Shown here: piece by piece, positions 1-4,953 of the stretch
How positions within the stretch are numbered: the stretch's first letter is position 1
How the letters are laid out: each line of letters starts with the position of its first letter
Source: Bacillota bacterium
GTDB taxonomy: Bacteria > Bacillota > Clostridia > DSM-8532
Direction: 5' to 3'
Assembly (NCBI GenBank): GCA_023446675.1
Contig: JAEXPO010000641.1
Coordinates: forward strand, 1-6,538
Length of the DNA: 6,538 nt
Translations under genes and position numbers: made by a program
Notes under the pieces: model-generated
Told to the model about the DNA's origin: nothing
Seen by the model: only the letters and a program-made list of their open reading frames with translations
Databases searched by the model: none

Positions 1-1098
1 CGGATTCTTTGATACCCGGGGCACCGCAAGGCCCACGCCTCTTGTAGGCCGTGAGGTAAGTGCCTGAATCCGGAAGAATTCCACTTCCCAGTCAGGCTGT
101 TTGGATTTTAAAATGACCGCCGTGTCGTTGGCATTTACCACATGGCAGGCACCTGCAAAGGAAGCTCCGGCCTTAAAGGCGTCCAGAGATATATTCTTGG
201 CGGCATAAGCGTTTTTGGACCATAAACCCTTGTCCGCAAATTCCTTGGTTTTAGCCATGTATTCCTTAAACTGGGGAAGCTCATAGGCATAGCTCAGAGT
301 AAGCTTGTCGTCGTCCATGAAATAGCCAAGCCCCGTATTTGCCGCCGAGCCGGTGAGGGTGACATAACCGGCGGCATTGAGGTAATTCATACCAAAGGTA
401 ATAATATCGGCTGCGGAGGTGTTAAAGGGTATTACGCCCTTTTCCTTCTCCTGCAGAACCTCCAGGTAGTTCTGGAAGCTGGCCAGATCCGTTACCGCGG
501 GAATGTTGTATTTCTTTCTCAAATCCCCGCGGATGACATAGCCCTGGGGCACAAACCACTGAAAACCGCCGGGAGCCGCATAGATTTTGCCGTTATACGT
601 GATAGACGTATAATCGTAATCCGTCATGCCCTTCATACGTTCGGGAGAATAGGTGTTCAGAAGATCCCCTATCTCCATAAGGCCACCCTTTTCTACTTCC
701 TGTGCCATACCCCGCATCATCATGCCGTCATAGTTTTCCCCTGATGCCAGTATGAGAGGAATTTTCTTATCTGCATCAGCCACCATGTCCATGGTGAAGT
801 CAAAGGTTGCGTTAATCTTCTCTTTGAGAATTTGGTTTACCTCGTCCAGTACCTTGCGGGTATCGGCAGTCTCCTGCATATAGGTGTACAGATAGACCTT
901 AAGAGTAACCTCCTTTAAGGGCTCCGGTGTGGGTGTGGCCGAATCCGCAGGCTGGGCGCCTGCGCTGGCATCCGGAGTCTGGGTGTTGGTTGCCACGGGT
1001 GTGCTGTTGCCAGACTGGGTTCCGCATCCCGAAAGGACGAGAGCAAAAACCACAGCCAGGCTCGTTAATACGCGAACCGCACGATTAGGACTTTTCAT
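1..1098 (-). CDS. Extracellular solute-binding lipoprotein of a carbohydrate ABC transporter (C-terminus outside the window)
   Basis: This is the substrate-capturing lipoprotein of the importer, anchored outside the membrane, where it would deliver a sugar or oligosaccharide to the two upstream permeases. The 366 visible codons start with a basic n-region and a hydrophobic core (residues about 10-22), followed by a lipobox Leu-Ser-Gly-Cys with the lipidated Cys at 25. A Thr/Pro/Ala-rich linker (about 26-62) follows, then the start of a family 1-type periplasmic-binding fold with the segment VTLKVYLYT. An aromatic stretch around Trp181 (GGFQWFVPQGYVIRGD) resembles the LplA/LipO-like group. Members are usually about 500-550 residues, so perhaps 150-200 residues are missing at the window edge. 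The start at 1098 is preceded by AGGAGG at 1105-1110 with a 6-nt spacer. An in-frame ATG at 1116, with its own AGGAG only 4 nt away, would add six residues (MNRRMS) and cannot be excluded. The gene lies 90 bp after the second permease, probably in the same operon. The family call is firm, but the substrate is unknown. Confidence 0.93.
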   Translation of the reverse strand, partial: MKSPNRAVRVLTSLAVVFALVLSGCGTQSGNSTPVATNTQTPDASAGAQPADSATPTPEPLKEVTLKVYLYTYMQETADTRKVLDEVNQILKEKINATFDFTMDMVADADKKIPLILASGENYDGMMMRGMAQEVEKGGLMEIGDLLNTYSPERMKGMTDYDYTSITYNGKIYAAPGGFQWFVPQGYVIRGDLRKKYNIPAVTDLASFQNYLEVLQEKEKGVIPFNTSAADIITFGMNYLNAAGYVTLTGSAANTGLGYFMDDDKLTLSYAYELPQFKEYMAKTKEFADKGLWSKNAYAAKNISLDAFKAGASFAGACHVVNANDTAVILKSKQPDWEVEFFRIQALTSRPTRGVGLAVPRVSKNP

Positions 1099-1104
1099 AG
1101 ACAT

Positions 1105-1110
1105 CCTCCT
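1105..1110 (-). promoter_or_regulatory. Ribosome binding site deciding the solute-binding protein start
   Basis: On the minus strand this reads AGGAGG, 6 nt before the ATG at 1098. It favours 1098 over the in-frame ATG at 1116, which has a weaker, closer AGGAG of its own. Confidence 0.75.
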
Positions 1111-1132
1111 GTTCATATAACTCCTTTTTATG

Positions 1133-1164
1133 CATAAACGGCATGGCCGGCCCTTGCCGTTATG
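1133..1164 (-). other. Intercistronic hairpin between the LplC-type permease and the binding-protein gene
   Basis: In minus-strand RNA the arms CAUAACGGCA (1164-1155) and UGCCGUUUAUG (1143-1133) pair over 10 bp with one bulged U. The 11-nt loop is GC-rich and can form two further G-C pairs. The structure lies 24 nt after the permease stop and 34 nt before the binding-protein ATG. No U-tract follows, so it is not a standard intrinsic terminator. The 3' arm runs into a perfect 12-bp palindrome, TTTATGCATAAA (1130-1141). In transporter operons such hairpins often protect or process mRNA so that the binding protein is made in excess over the permeases. That role is inferred here. Confidence 0.6.
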
Positions 1165-1188
1165 TGCCACTTTGTCGCCTTTAAGGCT

Positions 1189-2070
1189 TCACCCTTTGAC
1201 CGCACCGATGGTGATACCGGTGACAAAATATTTCTGAATAAAGGGATAGGCAAGAACGATAGGCCCTGTGGCCACAACGGTCATGGCCAGCTTGAAGGTT
1301 TCGGCGGGAAGCTGGTGCCGCGCGGCGGTTTCCGCCATTCCCTCCGCCACCACCTGTGAGGCTTGAAGGATTCGGTAAAGAAGGTATTGCAGCGGAAAAA
1401 ACTCTTCCCTGGTTATGTACAGCATGGCATTGGCCCAGTTGTTCCAGTGGCCCACAAGCTCAAAAAGACCAATGGTGGCAAGAGCCGGTGTCATGAGAGG
1501 AAGAATGATTTTAAGGTAAATATAAAAGTCTCCCGCACCGTCTATTTTAGCTGATTCCACCTGGGAATCCGGTATGGTTCCCGACATGAAATTGCGCATG
1601 ATGAGAAGAAAGAAGACACTGAATATCCCCGGAAGGATAAGTACCAGAAGATTGTCCTTCAAACGCAGGTAGCGTACCATGAGGATGTAGGAAGGCAGCA
1701 TGCCCCCGCTGAAAATGGTTGTAAAGTAAAAGATGAAGGCAAAGATATTTCTGTACTTAAAATCCTTGCGATAGAGCACATAGGCTGTCATGCTTATAAG
1801 AAACAGCGCCAGGATGCAGGAGGTAAAGGTTACGAAAATAGTAACGCCATAGGCATTGATAACACTTTTGGGATTGTCCGCAATAAAGCGGTAGGCCTCC
1901 AGTGAAAAATCCTTTGGCAGAATACCGTAGCCTTCCTTCAGGATAGCATCCTCCGAGGACAGGGAGCCGGAGATAACCAGGATAAACGGAAACAGGCAGA
2001 ATAAAGCAAGAAACCCTATAAAAACACGCGAGATGACATTGAATACAACTACATCCAGGGATTTCTTCAT
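1189..2070 (-). CDS. Carbohydrate ABC transporter permease, LplC/YtcP type
   Basis: This is the second membrane subunit of the importer, forming the translocation channel with the LplB-type partner. The 293-residue product has about six hydrophobic segments, the first at about residues 12-34 (GFLALFCLFPFILVISGSLS). It then has the family-like stretch YGILPKDFSLEAYRF at about 48-62. The cytoplasmic EAA loop, which docks on the ATPase, spans about 172-191 (ESAKIDGA to ILP, with the conserved Gly at 178). The C-terminus is ITIGAVKG, and GxxxGAVKG endings are common in this family. I chose the ATG at 2070 because AAGGGGG (2080-2086) lies 9 nt upstream. An in-frame ATG at 2097 would add nine residues but has no ribosome binding site. 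The gene starts 86 bp after the LplB-type stop and is in the same probable operon. Length and motifs are complete, with no sign of damage. Confidence 0.95.
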   Translation of the reverse strand: MKKSLDVVVFNVISRVFIGFLALFCLFPFILVISGSLSSEDAILKEGYGILPKDFSLEAYRFIADNPKSVINAYGVTIFVTFTSCILALFLISMTAYVLYRKDFKYRNIFAFIFYFTTIFSGGMLPSYILMVRYLRLKDNLLVLILPGIFSVFFLLIMRNFMSGTIPDSQVESAKIDGAGDFYIYLKIILPLMTPALATIGLFELVGHWNNWANAMLYITREEFFPLQYLLYRILQASQVVAEGMAETAARHQLPAETFKLAMTVVATGPIVLAYPFIQKYFVTGITIGAVKG

Positions 2071-2079
2071 AAAAGCTTT

Positions 2080-2086
2080 CCCCCTT
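2080..2086 (-). promoter_or_regulatory. Ribosome binding site deciding the LplC-type permease start
   Basis: The minus strand reads AAGGGGG, 9 nt before the ATG at 2070. The upstream in-frame ATG at 2097 lacks any comparable site, so the shorter 293-residue protein is preferred. Confidence 0.7.
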
Positions 2087-2130
2087 ATAAATTTCATTTT
2101 AAATGGTAAAGCCTAATTCTGGAAGACCCA

Positions 2131-2155
2131 AGGAATGGCGAAATAGTTCATTCCT
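2131..2155 (-). other. Small hairpin sequestering an AGGAGG just after the LplB-type stop codon
   Basis: On the minus strand AGGAATG (2155-2149) pairs perfectly with CATTCCT (2137-2131) across an 11-nt loop, giving a 7-bp stem. The 5' arm contains the second half of an AGGAGG (2158-2153) that overlaps the TAG stop of the LplB-type gene, and also an ATG (2151-2149). That AGGAGG is only 1 nt from the ATG and lies 82 nt from the real LplC-type start, so it is not the working site for that gene. The stem may be intercistronic structure of no special function. Confidence 0.4.
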
Positions 2156-2156
2156 C

Positions 2157-3098
2157 CTAAAATAAGGCGTAATCCTTTTCAAAAAACTTCACAATTCGGT
2201 TTATAGTTACAATAAAGATAAAGCAGAGCACCGATTGAAAGAAGGCGGCTGCGGATACCATTCCGTAATCGGAGCCGGAAATCATGGAACGGAACACATA
2301 GGTATCAATAATGTCGGTATAGGCATAAAGATTGGCAGAGGTTCCTATAAGCTGATAGAACATGTCGAAATTACCTCTCAGGATTCTTCCGAGCGCCAGA
2401 AGTGTCATAATAATAACTGTGGGCTTCAAATGAGGCAGCGTAACATACCGTATGCGCTGGAATACATTGGCTCCGTCAATTTCCGCCGCCGAGGAGATCT
2501 CGGGATTTATGGCGGTTATGGAGGCCAGATAAACAATGGAGCCGTAGCCTACCCCTTTCCAGATATTGAACAGAGGAAGCAGGAAATACCACGCTCGCGG
2601 TATCCGGTAAATATCAATGGGCTGTGAACCCATGGAGCGCAGGATGGTATTGAGAAGACCGTACTCAAAATTAAAAATATTGTACACAAAGGATCCGACA
2701 ATAACCCATGAGATAAAAAAGGGCAGGAACATAAACGTTTGACTGACCTTTTTAAAAAGCTTCCCGCTCATTTCCGAAAGCAGGATGGCCGCCGCCACTT
2801 CAAATAGGATACTTGTTGCAATAAAAATGATATTATAGACCACAGTATTTCGGGTAACCTCCCAGGCCTTTCCTGAGATAAAGAAGAACTTGAAATTGTT
2901 AAACCCTGCCCAGGGGCTTCCGAAAATACCGTCCACATAATTGTACTTTTTAAAGGCCACTACGAGTCCCGACAGGGGAGCGTAGCAAAAAACGGCAACA
3001 TAGAGGAGTGCGGGCACGAGCATGATAAAGAGCACCTTGTTTTTGGACAATTCACTGAAAAAACCATTTCTTTTAGCGAGTTTTGCGTTTTGCGCCAT
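2157..3098 (-). CDS. Sugar ABC transporter permease, LplB type
   Basis: This is the first gene of the minus-strand operon and the first membrane subunit of the carbohydrate importer. The product is 313 residues, normal for the family. A short basic N-terminus leads into the first helix at about 22-42 (VLFIMLVPALLYVAVFCYAP), then SGLVVAFKKYNYVDG, typical of LplB relatives. Further helices lie near 84-108, 120-142, 170-192, about 226-242 and about 285-305. The cytoplasmic EAA loop that contacts the ATPase runs 203-222 (SAAEIDGA through TLP, with Gly209). The protein ends FFEKDYALF, a usual ending in this family. The start at 3098 is supported by AAGGAGAGGAAAG (3115-3103) and by the promoter at 3132-3137. 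The reading frame stays open for a further 171 codons upstream to 3611, but that stretch is antisense to the response regulator and does not look like permease, so it is excluded. Confidence 0.96.
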   Translation of the reverse strand: MAQNAKLAKRNGFFSELSKNKVLFIMLVPALLYVAVFCYAPLSGLVVAFKKYNYVDGIFGSPWAGFNNFKFFFISGKAWEVTRNTVVYNIIFIATSILFEVAAAILLSEMSGKLFKKVSQTFMFLPFFISWVIVGSFVYNIFNFEYGLLNTILRSMGSQPIDIYRIPRAWYFLLPLFNIWKGVGYGSIVYLASITAINPEISSAAEIDGANVFQRIRYVTLPHLKPTVIIMTLLALGRILRGNFDMFYQLIGTSANLYAYTDIIDTYVFRSMISGSDYGMVSAAAFFQSVLCFIFIVTINRIVKFFEKDYALF

Positions 3099-3131
3099 CA
3101 GTCTTTCCTCTCCTTTTGAAATCCTGCTTCC

Positions 3132-3160
3132 ATTATAGCGGTGACGGCTCAAACCACACT
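3132..3160 (-). promoter_or_regulatory. Promoter of the transporter operon (perfect -10, weak -35)
   Basis: The minus strand has TATAAT at 3137-3132. The hexamer 17 nt upstream (3160-3155, AGTGTG) does not resemble TTGACA. A TTGTCA at 3166-3161 is 23 nt away, too far for sigma-A. Transcription would start near 3125, giving a leader of about 27 nt that contains the ribosome binding site. A good -10 without a -35 suggests dependence on an activator, plausibly the divergent AraC-type regulator. Confidence 0.65.
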
Positions 3161-3175
3161 TGACAAAAATCACTT
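3150..3175 (-). promoter_or_regulatory. Imperfect direct repeat over the -35 region: candidate regulator binding site
   Basis: Read on the minus strand, AAGTGATTTTTG (3175-3164) and AAGTGTGGTTTG (3161-3150) match at 9 of 12 positions and start 14 nt apart. Relative to the predicted start near 3125 they span roughly -25 to -50, where an AraC-type activator would replace a missing -35. The 14-nt offset is not the 21-nt spacing often seen for AraC proteins, and short A/T-rich matches can occur by chance. Confidence 0.3.
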
Positions 3176-3188
3176 TTTTCTTTGTTAT
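3160..3188 (+). promoter_or_regulatory. Possible second, distal promoter for the two-component genes
   Basis: A perfect TTGACA (3160-3165) is followed after 17 nt by TGTTAT (3183-3188), which matches 4 of 6 bases of the -10 consensus. It would give a leader of about 97 nt for the regulator. It overlaps the candidate repeat at 3150-3175, so a protein bound there could also block it. It is weaker in its -10 than the promoter at 3223-3250. Confidence 0.35.
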
Positions 3189-3222
3189 CTTCGGTTCCCG
3201 CCTTTTGGACAAGGAAAGTCTA

Positions 3223-3250
3223 TTGCTTTTTTCCGGGAGTTTTTTATAAT
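3223..3250 (+). promoter_or_regulatory. Proximal promoter of the response regulator and kinase genes
   Basis: A perfect TATAAT lies at 3245-3250, with TTGCTT (3223-3228) 16 nt upstream as a partial -35. Transcription would start near 3257, about 35 nt before the regulator ATG. The leader includes the ribosome binding site GGAGGG (3278-3283), 8 nt from the start codon. Confidence 0.55.
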
Positions 3251-3291
3251 GAACTTGAATACGGGACAATGCGCGAGGGAGGGACCCTAAA

Positions 3292-4902
3292 ATGCCCACA
3301 ATCCTAATTGTCGATGACGAGAAGCATACCCGGGAGAGCATCCGCGACTTTATCCCCTGGACGGAATTGGGGATTAACCGGGTGGTAGTGGCAAAAAACG
3401 GTGTGGAAGCTCTGGAAGAGGCGGAAAAAGCACACCCTGAAATCATACTCTGTGATGTACGCATGCCGCGAATGGACGGAATTGAATTTGCGGGCCATGT
3501 CCGAAGCCTTCTGCCACGGAGCCGCATCCTCTTTTTAAGCGGCTTTGCCGATAAGTCATATTTAAAATCCGCCATTGAGCTTCGGGCGGACAGATATGTG
3601 GAAAAGCCCATTAACTACAAGGAATTAACACAGGCGGTAAGGGACGCGCTGCACCTTTATTTAAAGGAAAATGCCCGGGAACAGGAAATTCACCAATTAA
3701 GGGAACGTCTGGACAGCAATCTTCCCCATCTTTTTAATGATTGGGTGTACGGGCTTTTGTCCGAGGGCGGGCATGCCGCCTTTTATGACCGTTTGTTAAC
3801 CGAAGCTTCGGATCATCTTCCCGGCTTTCCCCGGCGCGGACATTTCCTATGTGCCTCTGCCCGGCTTTACTGGCATAAGGGCCGCAAGGCCAGGAAGGAG
3901 CGCTTGACCCCTTTGAGGGCAAGACTCAGTGCCGAAGCCGAACTGGGGACGGTCAAGCTTTTGGCGGCAGCGTCTCCCGACGGCGACGAGCTGGTTTTAA
4001 TACTGGCCGACAGCGAGGGTATGCTGCCTTCACTGCCCATGGGACTTTTCCGGCGTCTTTTAGAAAAAACAGAGCAGCTTTCCGACGGTGATTTCACCGC
4101 AGCCTTAGGCATAGGCCTTCCCGTTCAAAGCCCTTCAAGCCTGCGTTCCTCCTACCTGCGGGCGGCAGATCTGTCACAGAGGTCCTTTTACCAGGGTTTC
4201 GGTCAAATCTACAGCGAGGGAGCCCCCCTTGAGGAAGCTTTTATCCCCGATGAGACCTTCACCGACAGCTTTTTTACTCTTTTTCCGGAAAAAATGGATG
4301 AGCTGGAGCTTTTATTAAAGGATCTGGGAAAACGTCTTGCCAATGAAGGTACCTATTCTCCTGATGGGGTTAGGAATTACTTTGGCGGACTTCTTATGGA
4401 AACGGCCTTTGAGGCCAATCGCTCAGATTCGGGAGGCTCCGGGCTTTCCCAGAAGGTCCCCGTTTTTTTAAAGGATATTCAGCAGTCCATGACTCTTGAG
4501 GCTATGCTCACGCACTTTTTTAACGCGGTTAAGGCTCTTCGAGAGGAGCCGGAGCAGAGCGAGCGGTATAATGAAAAAATACGGGAAGCCATCGGTTTCA
4601 TCCGGGAGCACTACATGGATCCGGAGCTCTCCCTTCAGGACATTGCCGACGGGCTTTATCTCAATCAGAACTATTTATGCACCCTGTTTAAAAAGCAAAC
4701 AGGCAAAACCCTCAACGATTACATAACCGAAACCCGTCTGGAGGCTGCCCGCCACCTTCTGCGCAAATCCGGAGCCAGAATGTATGAAATAGCCGAAAAG
4801 ACAGGCTTTGGCGATCCCAATTACTTTGCCACCCTCTTTAAAAAATACACGGGCCTCACTCCCACCCAGTACAAGCACACCGGCGGGAAAAACGGTGTTT
4901 GA
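3292..4902 (+). CDS. Response regulator with receiver domain and AraC-type DNA-binding domain (YesN type)
   Basis: This is a cytoplasmic transcription factor, probably phosphorylated by the kinase encoded downstream and probably acting on the divergent transporter operon. The 536 residues begin with a receiver domain (about 3-120). It has the acidic pair Asp8/Asp9, phosphoacceptor Asp55 in CDVRMPRMDG, switch Ser83, Tyr102 and Lys105 before Pro106, so all key residues are present. The middle (about 130-420) is poorly conserved by eye. One stretch, ALGIGLPVQSPSSLRSSYLR at 271-290, resembles the degenerate GGDEF-like module seen in some YesN-type regulators. The C-terminus (about 428-530) is a two-helix-turn-helix AraC domain, with helices near 447-468 and 497-518 and the signature GFGDPNYFATLFKKYTGLTP at 505-524. 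The length fits the long YesN class. The ATG at 3292 follows GGAGGG (3278-3283) at 8 nt. The kinase gene starts 51 bp later on the same strand. Confidence 0.96.
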   Translation: MPTILIVDDEKHTRESIRDFIPWTELGINRVVVAKNGVEALEEAEKAHPEIILCDVRMPRMDGIEFAGHVRSLLPRSRILFLSGFADKSYLKSAIELRADRYVEKPINYKELTQAVRDALHLYLKENAREQEIHQLRERLDSNLPHLFNDWVYGLLSEGGHAAFYDRLLTEASDHLPGFPRRGHFLCASARLYWHKGRKARKERLTPLRARLSAEAELGTVKLLAAASPDGDELVLILADSEGMLPSLPMGLFRRLLEKTEQLSDGDFTAALGIGLPVQSPSSLRSSYLRAADLSQRSFYQGFGQIYSEGAPLEEAFIPDETFTDSFFTLFPEKMDELELLLKDLGKRLANEGTYSPDGVRNYFGGLLMETAFEANRSDSGGSGLSQKVPVFLKDIQQSMTLEAMLTHFFNAVKALREEPEQSERYNEKIREAIGFIREHYMDPELSLQDIADGLYLNQNYLCTLFKKQTGKTLNDYITETRLEAARHLLRKSGARMYEIAEKTGFGDPNYFATLFKKYTGLTPTQYKHTGGKNGV

Positions 4903-4953
4903 CGCAAAAGCATCGTATAAAATGAAAACGGCTGAAAGGACAGGACCACGCCT

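Noticed and set aside
1133..1164. Intrinsic terminator after the LplC-type permease
   Set aside because: The stem is strong but is followed by GCAUAAAAAGG in the transcript and not by a U-run. The next gene has its own ribosome binding site but no clear promoter, so read-through is more likely.
1177..1187. GCCTTTAAGGC inverted repeat overlapping the LplC-type stop region
   Set aside because: It is only a 4-5 bp arm on each side with almost no loop. That is too short to call as an operator or hairpin without conservation data.
2235..2627. Plus-strand open frame of 130 codons inside the LplB-type permease gene
   Set aside because: It is antisense to a clear, full-length permease with EAA loop and helices. 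The translated sequence has no recognisable domain.
3099..3611. N-terminal extension of the LplB-type permease reading frame by 171 codons on the minus strand
   Set aside because: It crosses the divergent promoter region and runs antisense through the receiver domain of the regulator. The extra sequence is Arg/Ser-rich and unlike permeases. A proper ribosome binding site and a normal family N-terminus occur at 3098.
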